NCBI GenBank assembly: GCA_003151595.1
Contig: PLXW01000048.1
Location: 12,851 to 76,850, forward strand
Length of the DNA stretch: 64,000 nucleotides
Source of the DNA: Myxococcales bacterium
Lineage (GTDB): Bacteria > Myxococcota > Polyangia > Polyangiales > Polyangiaceae
Direction of reading: 5' to 3'
Shown here: positions 15,129 to 23,366 of the stretch, piece by piece
Numbering within the stretch: the first letter of the stretch is position 1
Layout of the letters: the number at the start of each line of letters is the position of its first letter
The notes under the pieces: model-generated
What the model saw: the letters and a program-made list of their open reading frames with translations, nothing else
Told to the model about the DNA's origin: nothing
Databases searched by the model: none
Position numbers and translations under genes: made by a program

Positions 15129-16256
15129 ATGCCGACCGCCGCCATCACCGGGACGGGCCTCTTTGCGCCGCCGGACGTGATCTCGAACGACGAGCTCGTC
15201 GCCTGCTTCAACACGTACGTCGCGAGCTTCAACGCGGCGAACGCCGGCGCCATCGCGCGCGGAGAGTGCGCGGCGCTCGAGCCGTCGAGCGCGGAGTTCA
15301 TCTTCAAGGCGTCGGGGATCGCGCGCCGCCACGTCGTCGATCGCAACGGGATCCTCGATCCGGCGATCATGGCGCCGCGCATCGCCGATCGGCCGAGCGG
15401 CGAGCGGTCGCTCCAGTGCGAGATGAGCCTGAAGGCCATCGAAGGCGCGCTCGGGCAGGCGGGCATCGAGCCCGGCTCGGTGGACGGCGTGATCGTCGCC
15501 TGCTCGAACCATCAGCGCGCGTACCCCGCGATCGCCGTGGAGGTGCAGCACGCGCTCGGAGCTTCGGGCGTCGCGTTCGACATGAACGTCGCGTGCTCGT
15601 CGGCGACCTTCGGCATCGCCGTCGCGCGCGACATGGTGGGGCAGGGGAGCGCGCGTCGCGTGCTCGTCGTGAGCCCGGAGATCTGCACGGGTCACCTGAA
15701 CTTCCGCGACCGTGAGAGCCACTTCATCTTCGGCGACGCCTGCACGGCCGTGGTCGTCGAAGCACTCGAGACGACCGCTGCGCCGGAGGCCTTCGAGATC
15801 CTCGGCACGCGCCTCAAGACCAGCTTCTCGAACGCGATCCGCAACAACGCGGGCTTCCTCGATCGCTGCGCCCCCGAGGTGCGCGACCAGCCCGATCGTC
15901 TGTTCGTGCAACAGGGGCGCAAGGTCTTCAAGGACGTGTCGCCGATGGTCGCGGAGCTCATCTCCGGTCACCTCGATCAGCTCGGCCTCTCGCCTTCGCA
16001 GGTGCGCCGCCTCTGGCTACACCAGGCGAACCAGACGATGAACCAGTGGATCGCCGCGAAGGTGCTCGGCCACGACGCGACGGAAGACGAGTCTCCCAGC
16101 GTGCTCGCCGAGTACGGCAACACGAGCTCGTGCGGATCGATCCTCGTGTTCCACGAGCGCCGGCAAGGCATGAACGTGGGCGACGTCGGCGTCGTGACGT
16201 CGTTCGGCGCGGGCTACTCGGCAGGGTGCCTCGTGCTCCGGAAAGCGCGGGGATAG
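15129..16256 (+). CDS. 3-oxoacyl-ACP synthase III family protein (FabH-like)
   Basis: 375 residues, longer than E. coli FabH (317). The catalytic triad of KAS III is visible: Cys in NVACSSAT near residue 157, His in LHQANQTMN and Asn in YGNTSSCGS. FIFGDACTAVVVE and the terminal GAGYSAGCLVL are typical. The extra length lies in an N-terminal insertion (residues about 30-75), as in the long FabH-like enzymes such as Pseudomonas PA3286, which condense acyl-CoA with malonyl-ACP. The ATG at 15129 starts the conserved strand AAITGTGLFAPP. No other fatty-acid gene is adjacent, so the role may be in a side pathway. Confidence 0.9.
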   Translation: MPTAAITGTGLFAPPDVISNDELVACFNTYVASFNAANAGAIARGECAALEPSSAEFIFKASGIARRHVVDRNGILDPAIMAPRIADRPSGERSLQCEMSLKAIEGALGQAGIEPGSVDGVIVACSNHQRAYPAIAVEVQHALGASGVAFDMNVACSSATFGIAVARDMVGQGSARRVLVVSPEICTGHLNFRDRESHFIFGDACTAVVVEALETTAAPEAFEILGTRLKTSFSNAIRNNAGFLDRCAPEVRDQPDRLFVQQGRKVFKDVSPMVAELISGHLDQLGLSPSQVRRLWLHQANQTMNQWIAAKVLGHDATEDESPSVLAEYGNTSSCGSILVFHERRQGMNVGDVGVVTSFGAGYSAGCLVLRKARG

Positions 16257-16289
16257 CGACCGCGCCGCAGGAGAGTATTCTGCGCCCCC

Positions 16290-16925
16290 ATGGCCCCTTC
16301 GATCGACCCCCGCGTTCAAGACGTCCTCGACGAATACCATCGACGCATCGAGGTCGAGCGGCCCCGCATGAAGCGCGCGAGCGAGGAGGGGACGTTCGCG
16401 CAGATCATCGACGAGCTGCTCTTGCCCGTCGGGCCCGAGAGCGGACGCCTCATCAACATTCTCGCCAAGAGCCTGAAGGCCCCGACCATCCTCGAGCTGG
16501 GGACGTCGTTCGGATACTCCGGAATCTGGCTCGGCGAGGCCGCGCGCGCGACCGGGGGGCGCCTCGTGACGATGGAGCTCTCAGCGACCAAATCGGCGTA
16601 CGCGCGCGAGATGTCGACGAGAGCCGGGCTCGCGGAGCACGTCGACTTCAAGGTCGGCGACGCGGTCGCGATGATCGAGGCGATGCCGCACGGGATCGAC
16701 TTCGTCCTCGTCGATCTCTGGAAGAAGCTCTACGTCCCTTGCCTGGAGGCGTTCTATCCGAAGCTCAATCCCGGCGCGATCATCGTCAGCGACAACATGA
16801 TCGAGCCCGTGCAAGAGCACGCCGAGGTGATGCGCTACCAGCAGGCGGTCCGCGCGCTCCCCAAGATCACGAGCATCCTCGTCCCGGTCGGATCGGGCCT
16901 CGAGATCAGCCGCTTCGACGCCTGA
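16290..16925 (+). CDS. SAM-dependent O-methyltransferase (COMT/family 3 type)
   Basis: 211 residues, full length for the family. SAM-binding motif I is ILELGTSFGYSGIW near residue 72, the acidic end of beta2 is VTMELSATK, and the metal-site region is DFVLVDLWKKLY near 140 with NPGAIIVSDNM. These enzymes methylate catechol-like or other hydroxyls using a divalent metal. It starts 33 bp after the KAS III gene and 43 bp before the aldolase gene, in the same direction, so an operon is likely. Substrate unknown. Confidence 0.88.
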   Translation: MAPSIDPRVQDVLDEYHRRIEVERPRMKRASEEGTFAQIIDELLLPVGPESGRLINILAKSLKAPTILELGTSFGYSGIWLGEAARATGGRLVTMELSATKSAYAREMSTRAGLAEHVDFKVGDAVAMIEAMPHGIDFVLVDLWKKLYVPCLEAFYPKLNPGAIIVSDNMIEPVQEHAEVMRYQQAVRALPKITSILVPVGSGLEISRFDA

Positions 16926-16968
16926 GCGTCGGAGGTCGCGCCTGCTCCGCGAGGTATAGTCGCCGACC

Positions 16969-17706
16969 ATGACGATCACGGACCAGGAGCACGCGCTTCG
17001 TGTCGATCTCGCGGCGTGCTACCGGCTCATCGCCTTCCACCGCTGGGACGACCTGGTCTTCACGCACATCTCTGCGCGCGTGCCCGGGCCCGAGCACCAT
17101 TTTCTCATCAACCCGTACGGGATGTCGTTCGACGAGATCACGGCGTCGAGCCTGGTGAAGGTCGACGGCGCCGGCAACAAGGTGTCCGAGAGTCCGTATC
17201 CGGTGAACCCTGCGGGCTTCGTCATTCACAGCGCCGTGCACGCCGCGCGGCACGACGTGCAATGCGTGCTGCACACGCACACGGCGGCCGGCATCGCCGT
17301 GTCGATCCAGAAGCAAGGGCTCCTCCCGATCTCGCAGCAGGCCACGATCGCTCTCGCGTCGCTCGGCTACCACGACTACGAGGGCATCGCCCTGCACGAC
17401 GACGAGAAGCCGCGGCTGCAGGCCGACCTCGGGCAACACATCGGGCTGATCCTTCGAAACCACGGCCTCCTCACGGTGGGCCCCACGGTCGCCGACGCGT
17501 TTCTCGCGATGTACACGCTGCAACGCGCCTGCGAGGTGCAGGTCGCGGCGCAGCACGGCGGCGCCGAGCTGGTGCAAGTCGACCCGCGCATCGTCGCCGG
17601 CGTCAAAGCCAACGTCGAGGTGGTGCTCAAGGGGGCGGGAGGCGCGCTCGTGTGGCCGTCGCTGTTACGGAAGCTCGACCGGCTCGACCCTTCCTTTCGC
17701 ACGTAG
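16969..17706 (+). CDS. Class II aldolase/adducin-family protein
   Basis: 245 residues. Zinc-ligand histidines are visible in LHTHTAAGIAV and RNHGLLTVGPT, and the substrate-loop HISARVPG and LINPYGMSFDEI match the family. Members include fuculose- and ribulose-phosphate aldolases and many uncharacterised homologues; the eukaryotic adducin head has the same fold. The zinc ligands suggest a true enzyme. Likely cotranscribed with the methyltransferase upstream. Confidence 0.9.
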   Translation: MTITDQEHALRVDLAACYRLIAFHRWDDLVFTHISARVPGPEHHFLINPYGMSFDEITASSLVKVDGAGNKVSESPYPVNPAGFVIHSAVHAARHDVQCVLHTHTAAGIAVSIQKQGLLPISQQATIALASLGYHDYEGIALHDDEKPRLQADLGQHIGLILRNHGLLTVGPTVADAFLAMYTLQRACEVQVAAQHGGAELVQVDPRIVAGVKANVEVVLKGAGGALVWPSLLRKLDRLDPSFRT

Positions 17707-17769
17707 CGGAGGTTCACAGAGCCGCTCCAGCTCCGGCGGCTTGCCCCGCTTCTTGCACGAGCACGGCAC

Positions 17770-18318
17770 ATGGGTGGCAAACGCAAACAGAGTCGACCGA
17801 AGCGAAAGACCAAGTCCAAGAAAGCCCATCCCGCGATGGCGGTGCGCTCCGCCGCCACTGCGGAGCAAGTGGTCGGCGCGGTCATCGCGTCGATCGCACC
17901 CTCGCTCTTCGACGCCGCGTCGGGCGATGCGCCGAGCGCGACGTCGGGCGTCCATGCCATCTCGCCTCTATGGGGCGAAGAGCACCGCGCTCATCCGCGC
18001 TTCGCGGTCGCGGTCGCGATCGGTCTGGAGACGGAGTCGCATTTCTTCTCCGGCTTGTCGGGCGACGTCTCCGAAGGGGGAGTGTTCGTGCAGACGTACC
18101 GTGACCTGCCGGTGGGGAGCGACGTCGAAGTCCGCTTCGAGCTCCCCGACGGCAAGCTCACAGCGCACGGGCGCGTGCGGTGGCATCGCTCGAACTCGGA
18201 CTCGTCGCCGCCCGGGGTGGGGATCGCGTTCGAGGAGCTCGGCGAGGAGAATCGCGAGGTCATCCACCGCTTCTGCGAGCAGCGCGCGCCGCTCTACTAC
18301 GAGGTCGAGCACGGGTAG
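17770..18318 (+). CDS. PilZ-domain protein
   Basis: 182 residues. A Lys/Arg-rich N-terminus (MGGKRKQSRPKRKTK) and an Ala/Ser linker precede a PilZ domain at about 72-180. The cyclic-di-GMP ligands are present: an RxxxR motif in EHRAHPRF and the DxSxxGG motif as GDVSEGGVFV. It should therefore bind c-di-GMP. No output domain is attached, so it probably acts through a partner protein, for example in motility. It sits 63 bp after the aldolase gene. Confidence 0.88.
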   Translation: MGGKRKQSRPKRKTKSKKAHPAMAVRSAATAEQVVGAVIASIAPSLFDAASGDAPSATSGVHAISPLWGEEHRAHPRFAVAVAIGLETESHFFSGLSGDVSEGGVFVQTYRDLPVGSDVEVRFELPDGKLTAHGRVRWHRSNSDSSPPGVGIAFEELGEENREVIHRFCEQRAPLYYEVEHG

Positions 18319-18363
18319 CCGCGGAGTGCCGCCAGTCCGCGCGAGCCTGCGCCGAGGTGAGCG

Positions 18364-19128
18364 CTACGGCCCGCCGTCGGCCGCGCTCGCCCGCTTGCGC
18401 GCGCGGAGCCACGCCAGACCGTGCGCGAGGAACACGTCGTCGACGAGGTGCCCCACGTCGCGCTCTTCGACGCGGTACGGCCAGTGGAGCGCGGCGAGCG
18501 TGCCGGCGAACGACCGCGCGTGCGATGCCGTCTGCCGATCGGAGGCCGACACGCCCACGAACACAGGCGCCCTCTTCGCCTTCGCGTCCGCCGGCCGCGC
18601 CCACGACGAGCCGCCGGCCAGCACGATGTACCCGTCGACGTCGATCGCGCTCCGCACGGCGAGCGAGCTCGCGTAGTAAGCGCCGCTCGAGAAGCCGACC
18701 ACGAACGTCTCGTCGAACGGCCGCCCGAGACGCTCGGTGAGCGAGGCGCGCGCCTGCGCGATGCCCGCGAGCACGGCTGGCTCTTGCTCCTTCTGCGACG
18801 CGCCCGACGTCGGCCAGTAGTACCCGTAGTCCACCCGCGGCGACGTCGGGAACAGCACCGTGAAGCCGCGCGCCTTCGCCTCTCTCGCGAGCGCGCGCTG
18901 CTGCACGTACTGAAAGCCCGGCGTCGTCGCCAGCATGCCGTGCAAGTAGAGGACGAGCGTGCGTCGCCCGCCATCGGTCGGTGCGCCGTCGAAGTAGCAG
19001 ACGTGAAAGGAGAGCTCGACCACCTCGGGCGCGCACCACGGCTTGATCGCGGGCTCGCTCGCGTCGAGCCGCGGCGGGGAGGCGAGGATCGCCGCGGCGA
19101 GGACGGCGGCGGCGAAGAGGGAGCGCAC
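18364..19128 (-). CDS. Secreted alpha/beta hydrolase
   Basis: 254 residues. The GTG at 19128 starts a Sec signal peptide (RSLFAAAVLAAAILASPP); a TTG seven codons earlier is possible. The alpha/beta-hydrolase core has LVLYLHGMLAT (oxyanion region), the nucleophile elbow GFSSGAYYAS near residue 128, and a likely catalytic His in RDVGHLVDDVF. The fold is that of dienelactone hydrolase/PHB-depolymerase-type esterases. Transcribed downstream of the GST gene with a 28-bp gap. Confidence 0.82.
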   Translation of the reverse strand: MRSLFAAAVLAAAILASPPRLDASEPAIKPWCAPEVVELSFHVCYFDGAPTDGGRRTLVLYLHGMLATTPGFQYVQQRALAREAKARGFTVLFPTSPRVDYGYYWPTSGASQKEQEPAVLAGIAQARASLTERLGRPFDETFVVGFSSGAYYASSLAVRSAIDVDGYIVLAGGSSWARPADAKAKRAPVFVGVSASDRQTASHARSFAGTLAALHWPYRVEERDVGHLVDDVFLAHGLAWLRARKRASAADGGP

Positions 19129-19156
19129 GGGGTTCGCGTAGCACCCCAAGCGCGCC

Positions 19157-19807
19157 TCAGCCCGGAAACATCGTCAGGTACGGCTTCGCCTCGTCCAGCG
19201 CGCGCGCGAACGACGGTCGCTCCGAGAGTCGCGCGAAGTACGCCGCGAGGTGCGTCCGTCCGTCGCCGAACGGCACGACCTTCTTCGCGTAGAACAGCGC
19301 CGGCCCCGCCGCGCAGTCGGCCATCGTGAACGCGTCACCCACCGCCCACGGACCGGAGGCGCGCATCCATTCGTCGGCGACACCGTACGCCGTCTGCAGC
19401 TGCGCCTTCGCCTCCGCGACGCCGTACGGATCGCGCTGGCCTTCCGGCCGCAGCCTGTCGCTCACGATCTTCCCCACGGGGACGTTCACGTAGAGATCGT
19501 AGAAGCGGTCGCGCAGTCGACACTCGCGCGCGACGTCGGGGTCGGATGGAACGAGCCGCGCCGGTCGCGCGAAGCGCTGGTCGATGTACTCGAGGATGAT
19601 GCTCGTCTCCACCACCGTGAGGGCGCGCGCCTCGTCGCGGAGCACCGGGAATTTCCCCATCGGCCAGAGCCGGAGGAGCGCGGCGCGCTCGGCTTCGTTC
19701 CCTAGATCGACGAGGTTCTTGGTGAACGGGACATCGAGCTCATAGAGCCCAACGAGCACCTTCTGGCAGAACGACGACAGCGGATGAAAGTGGAGCGTGA
19801 GTGACAT
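19157..19807 (-). CDS. Glutathione S-transferase
   Basis: 216 residues. The N-terminal thioredoxin-like domain has LTLHFHPLSSFCQKVLVGLYEL, a Pro-containing segment (GKFPVLRDEA) and ETSIILEYID, the glutathione-binding Glu-Ser-type motif. The C-terminal all-helical domain contains GDAFTMADCAAGPAL, the conserved N-capping box. Uses glutathione in conjugation or dehalogenation-like reactions; specificity unknown. GAAGGA lies 6 bp before the ATG. Confidence 0.92.
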   Translation of the reverse strand: MSLTLHFHPLSSFCQKVLVGLYELDVPFTKNLVDLGNEAERAALLRLWPMGKFPVLRDEARALTVVETSIILEYIDQRFARPARLVPSDPDVARECRLRDRFYDLYVNVPVGKIVSDRLRPEGQRDPYGVAEAKAQLQTAYGVADEWMRASGPWAVGDAFTMADCAAGPALFYAKKVVPFGDGRTHLAAYFARLSERPSFARALDEAKPYLTMFPG

Positions 19808-19873
19808 GGCGATCCTTCGATCGGGGATGAGAGACGCAACGTGGCGAAAAGATACGGAGGGTGCTCGTCGACT

Positions 19874-20539
19874 CTAAAATTCGTGCCCCGTCGCGCACCA
19901 CACGGCGTGAAAGCTCCCCTTCGCGCTCCCCGCGGGGAACGTGAGGTCCACCGTGCCATCGACAGCCGAGTCCTTCGTGTACGCGGTCAAGGTCACGCCG
20001 CCGGAGGTCGCGCGCGTCTCGGCGGCCGCTCCGCCGGCGGCGTAGTTGGCCTCGACCACGTTCGCCGCGGCGTGTGCCGCAGCGGGCACCGCGGTCGCGA
20101 GGCTCGTCGTGCCGATGAGCAGCTCGGTGACCTGAGTGCCGGCGGGGATCGTCGTGACCCAACCCGACGCGGCCGAGATGTCGGCGCAAGCGACGGGCCC
20201 CGAGAAGAGATAGACGAACGGGCCCCCTCCCGTCTCCGCGGCGTTGTCCGGCACGCCGATCCAGTACGCGGCGACGATCGGCTTGATGGGGTCGCCCCCG
20301 TACGTGCCGGAGAGGCTCCCGCTCCCCGTCGCGCCGCCGTCAGCGACGGCGCCGGCCGCGTCGCTCACCGCAGGAGCGCCGTCGGTCGCGCCGGTGGCGT
20401 CGGCGTCGCTCGCCGTCGCGCCGTCGGCCACGCTCCCGGCGTCGCCGCTCGACGTCGGGGAGCTGGCTGAGCTCGAGCTGCATGCGCTCCCGAGGAGACA
20501 CAATGCGAGTGGCGAAAGCGACAGCCAGTACGATCTCAT
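19874..20539 (-). CDS. Predicted lipoprotein
   Basis: 221 residues. The ATG at 20539 starts a signal (MRSYWLSLSPLALCLLGSAC) with a clear lipobox. A 50-residue Ser/Ala/Asp/Gly-rich linker follows, then a globular domain (YWIGVPDNAAE, VYLFSGPVACADI, GSFHAVWCATGHEF) of unknown fold. The in-frame upstream extension lacks a signal and was rejected. Divergent from the lipoprotein at 20779; the 239-bp gap must carry both promoters. Confidence 0.72.
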   Translation of the reverse strand: MRSYWLSLSPLALCLLGSACSSSSASSPTSSGDAGSVADGATASDADATGATDGAPAVSDAAGAVADGGATGSGSLSGTYGGDPIKPIVAAYWIGVPDNAAETGGGPFVYLFSGPVACADISAASGWVTTIPAGTQVTELLIGTTSLATAVPAAAHAAANVVEANYAAGGAAAETRATSGGVTLTAYTKDSAVDGTVDLTFPAGSAKGSFHAVWCATGHEF

Positions 20540-20778
20540 GGAAGCCTCGCGGGATTGAGTCGAGCGCGCGACCGCACGTACCTCGGGCCGCGACGTGGAG
20601 CAATCGGCGTTGCCTCGGTGCGATGCCGTGGCGGTGGCGCGCCAACTTGGGCCACGTGGGGCGGGAGGATCGTGCGACGAGGCCCGCGCGAGACCGGCCG
20701 CTCGCGGACTCCGTGGCGCGCGCTCGCATCGCCAGCGTGATTCGCGCACGCGGCACGCGGTCTGCACTGCGCGCCGGC

Positions 20779-21372
20779 ATGCTGACGGCGAACGTACGGA
20801 CGCTCTGCTCGCTGGTGTTCCTCTCCATGGCCGCGGCGTGCGGCGGCTCCGGCGCCACGGTCGGAAGCCTCGACGCCGGCAACCCGCCGGACTGCCCCGC
20901 GACGAGCCCGTCGAGCGGTGCGCCGTGCAACCTCGCGGCAGGGGCGCGCTGTGACTACGGGTGCTCCGACGGTGGACCTTCGATCGCGACGTGCACTGGG
21001 TCCGTGTGGTCGGTCGCCGTGCTCGAGATTGCGTGCATCGCGCCCAGCGACGCCGGGAGCGACGCCGCGCCGCCGCCCGCGAACGCTCCCTTTGCCTGCG
21101 GGAAGGAGACCTGCGGCGTGACGCAATACTGCGAGCAGCCGTGCTGTGGCGGGGTCGCTCCCCCGTGCGAAGCGATGCCGGATTCAGGTGCCTGCGAGCA
21201 GGGGTGGCACTCCGCGTCGTGTACGGCCCCGGGCGCCTTCGTGTCCGGGAACAACTGTCAGGAGGACCCGTGCGTGCCGCCGCCGCCGACGTGCATCGAC
21301 GACCCGAGCTCGGAGGTTTGGTGCACGCCCTCGCCCGCCAGCTCGCGCTACCTCTCGTGCGTTTGCGGGTGA
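20779..21372 (+). CDS. Cys-rich lipoprotein
   Basis: 197 residues. The ATG at 20779 begins MLTANVRTLCSLVFLSMAAAC, a lipoprotein signal. The mature protein has about 20 cysteines, including QPCCGG, and ends CVCG. A Pro/Ala-rich linker near residue 100 separates two Cys-rich halves. It lacks the HR...DSDC...GYYCH signature of the 3-7 kb paralogues, so it is a different family. Probably an exported disulphide-rich surface protein. Confidence 0.72.
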   Translation: MLTANVRTLCSLVFLSMAAACGGSGATVGSLDAGNPPDCPATSPSSGAPCNLAAGARCDYGCSDGGPSIATCTGSVWSVAVLEIACIAPSDAGSDAAPPPANAPFACGKETCGVTQYCEQPCCGGVAPPCEAMPDSGACEQGWHSASCTAPGAFVSGNNCQEDPCVPPPPTCIDDPSSEVWCTPSPASSRYLSCVCG

Positions 21373-21386
21373 CGTGGACGAACCCT

Positions 21387-22259
21387 TCAGAGCGCGGTCG
21401 CGTTGAACGTGTCGCAGCTCTCGATCTTCCCGCTGTCGTAGCCGCGCGTGAACCATCGCTTCCGCTCTTCTGACGACCCGTGCGTCCACGACTCCGGGCT
21501 CACCGTGCCGGTCGTCATGCGCTGGAGGCGATCGTCGCCCACGGCGGCCGCGGCTCCCAGCGCCGAGTCGATGTCGCCCGCTTCGAGGAGATTTCTCGCG
21601 TTCGTGGAGTGCGCCCAGATGCCGGCGTAGCAGTCGGCCTGGAGCTCGAGCTTCACCGAGCCGCTCGTCGCGCCGCGCGCGCTCCCGCCGGGTCGGCCCG
21701 TGACGCCGAGGAGCTTCTGCACGTGGTGCCCGAGCTCGTGCGCGATGACGTACGCCTCGGCGAATTGCCCGCGCGCCCCGAGCTTCCCCGAGAGCTCGCG
21801 GAAGAAGCCGAGGTCGAGATACACCTGCTGATCCTGGGGGCAGTAGAACGGTCCGGTGGCGGCGCTCCCTTCGCCGCAGCCGGTCTGCGTCTCGTCGGTG
21901 TAGAGAACCAGCTTCGCGTGCGTGTACGCGCGCCCGCGCTCGGCGAAGATCGTGGTCCAGGTGCTCTGCACGTCGTCGAGCACGAAGCCCGCGAAGTGGA
22001 CCTCGGGCGACTCGCGATCGGCCGGAACGCCGGTCGTGGTCCCGCCGGAGTGGAGCCCGCGCGAGTCGTCGCCGTTGTTCCCGCCGAAGCCGCGAAGGAG
22101 GGCGTACCCGATCCCGCCGATGAGGAGCACGACCCAGCCCCATGGGCGCCGGAGGAGCCAGAAGACGAGATAGAAGAGGCCGATGTTGCCGCCGCCCGAG
22201 CGCTCCTCGCCGCGGCGATCGACGATGTCCGGGCTCTCGTGCGAGTCATCCCAGCGCAT
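21387..22259 (-). CDS. YpfJ/KPN_02809-family neutral zinc metallopeptidase
   Basis: 290 residues. One N-terminal membrane segment (about 27-52, LFYLVFWLLRRPWGWVVLLIGGIGYALL) anchors a catalytic domain with the zinc motif HELGHH in VIAHELGHHVQKLLG near residue 170, and ELQADCYAGIWA downstream supplying the third ligand. The residues VYLDLGFFREL and DDRLQRMTTG are typical. Substrate of this family is unknown. GGAGGA lies 4 bp before the ATG, in the 18-bp gap after the Glu/Lys-rich protein gene, so the two genes form an operon. Confidence 0.92.
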   Translation of the reverse strand: MRWDDSHESPDIVDRRGEERSGGGNIGLFYLVFWLLRRPWGWVVLLIGGIGYALLRGFGGNNGDDSRGLHSGGTTTGVPADRESPEVHFAGFVLDDVQSTWTTIFAERGRAYTHAKLVLYTDETQTGCGEGSAATGPFYCPQDQQVYLDLGFFRELSGKLGARGQFAEAYVIAHELGHHVQKLLGVTGRPGGSARGATSGSVKLELQADCYAGIWAHSTNARNLLEAGDIDSALGAAAAVGDDRLQRMTTGTVSPESWTHGSSEERKRWFTRGYDSGKIESCDTFNATAL

Positions 22260-22277
22260 GGGGTCCTCCGTGAGGTC

Positions 22278-23294
22278 TCAGTCCTTCGACGAGCGCGTGG
22301 CCTTCTTGGCTGCGACCGTCTTCTTCGCCGCAGTCTTCTTCGCAGGCGTCTTCTTCGCCGCTGTCTTCTTCGCGGGCGCTTTCTTCGCGGCGGTCTTCTT
22401 CGCAGGCGCCTTCTTGGCTGCGACCGTCTTCTTCGCAGGCGCCTTCTTCGCGGCGGTCTTTCTTGCAGGAGCCTTCTTCACCGCGGTCTTCACGCGCGCG
22501 GCGCTCGGCTTCACGATCCGCAAGGTGGCCGGCGCTTCTTCTTCTTCTTCTTCTTCTTCTTCTTCTTCTTCTTCTTCTTCTTCCGGCATGGCAGCCGGCG
22601 CTTCCGGCGTGGCCGCCGCGTATTCCGTCGTGACCACGACGATACTGGATGGAGGCGTGGCTGCCACCTTCGCAACGACCGCTTCGGGTGCGGCGACCGC
22701 TTCCTCGATCGCGACGCGCATGCGGCGGTCGCGCAGCTCGACCTTCCGGTACGCGATCAGCGCGACGATGTTCGTCGTCCCCGCGGCGAACACGACGCCG
22801 GAGTCTTCGGCGAAGAGCATCACATCGAAGAGCGGGACGTCGCCCGGCGCGTCGGCGTCGGCGAGGACGCGCCGCTCGAGCGTTCCCGCGAACGAGCCAT
22901 CGAGCTCGCCGTCGAGGCGATCTTCGGCGGAAAGATCGGCGCCGTCCCAGCTCTTGCCCGCGAGGCGAAGCTGCTCCTCGGCGAGCGGGCCGAGGTCGAG
23001 GATGTCGGCGTCCGTCGCGACCGAGAGCGCGCGCAGCCGAACGGGACGGAGCGGCAGGCCGTGCGCGACGCGCGTCGCCGGGTCGAGCCGATCGAGGTCG
23101 GGGAGCGGCCCGGTCCATGCCGCGAGCGCTTCGCGCACGTCGTCGACCGGAAGCCTGTCGAGCTCCCAGAAGGCATCGAACGCATCGGCGGGGTCGTCGC
23201 TCCGCAGAGACGCGACGATCTCGCGCGCCCGTCGAGCGCCGGCGTCGAGCGCGCGCGCAGTTTTCACGAGGTCAGGAGTCTTCTCGGGAGGCAC
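22278..23294 (-). CDS. Protein with poly-Glu tract and histone-H1-like Lys/Ala tail
   Basis: 338 residues from a GTG at 23294 (a GTG 14 codons earlier is possible). Residues about 1-215 form an ordinary globular region (WELDRLPVDDVREALAAW, MLFAEDSGVVFAAGTTNIVALIAYRKVEL) of no recognised family. A run of 16 glutamates follows, then about 80 residues built on KKAPAKKTAAKK-like repeats, the composition of histone H1 C-terminal tails. Such tails bind DNA nonspecifically in bacterial H1-like proteins; an acidic block next to a basic one is unusual and could self-associate. Upstream of, and transcribed with, the metallopeptidase gene; divergent from the kinase. Confidence 0.75.
   Translation of the reverse strand: MPPEKTPDLVKTARALDAGARRAREIVASLRSDDPADAFDAFWELDRLPVDDVREALAAWTGPLPDLDRLDPATRVAHGLPLRPVRLRALSVATDADILDLGPLAEEQLRLAGKSWDGADLSAEDRLDGELDGSFAGTLERRVLADADAPGDVPLFDVMLFAEDSGVVFAAGTTNIVALIAYRKVELRDRRMRVAIEEAVAAPEAVVAKVAATPPSSIVVVTTEYAAATPEAPAAMPEEEEEEEEEEEEEEEEAPATLRIVKPSAARVKTAVKKAPARKTAAKKAPAKKTVAAKKAPAKKTAAKKAPAKKTAAKKTPAKKTAAKKTVAAKKATRSSKD
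22535..22583. repeat. CTT/GAA trinucleotide microsatellite
   Basis: Sixteen uninterrupted CTT units (GAA on the coding strand) plus one base. Lies in the coding region of the histone-like-tail protein and encodes all 16 glutamates with a single codon, as expected of a young, slippage-prone tract. Confidence 0.95.
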
Positions 23295-23366
23295 GACGGG
23301 GCTTGTAGCAGTGCGACGCCCCTCCGGCGACACGAGACGTCGTCCGCGTGCGGTATGCTCCCGCGC

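Noticed and set aside
22535..22583. CTT run as a sequencing artefact
   Set aside because: It stays in frame, encodes an uninterrupted Glu tract and both flanks are coherent protein, so it is treated as real.
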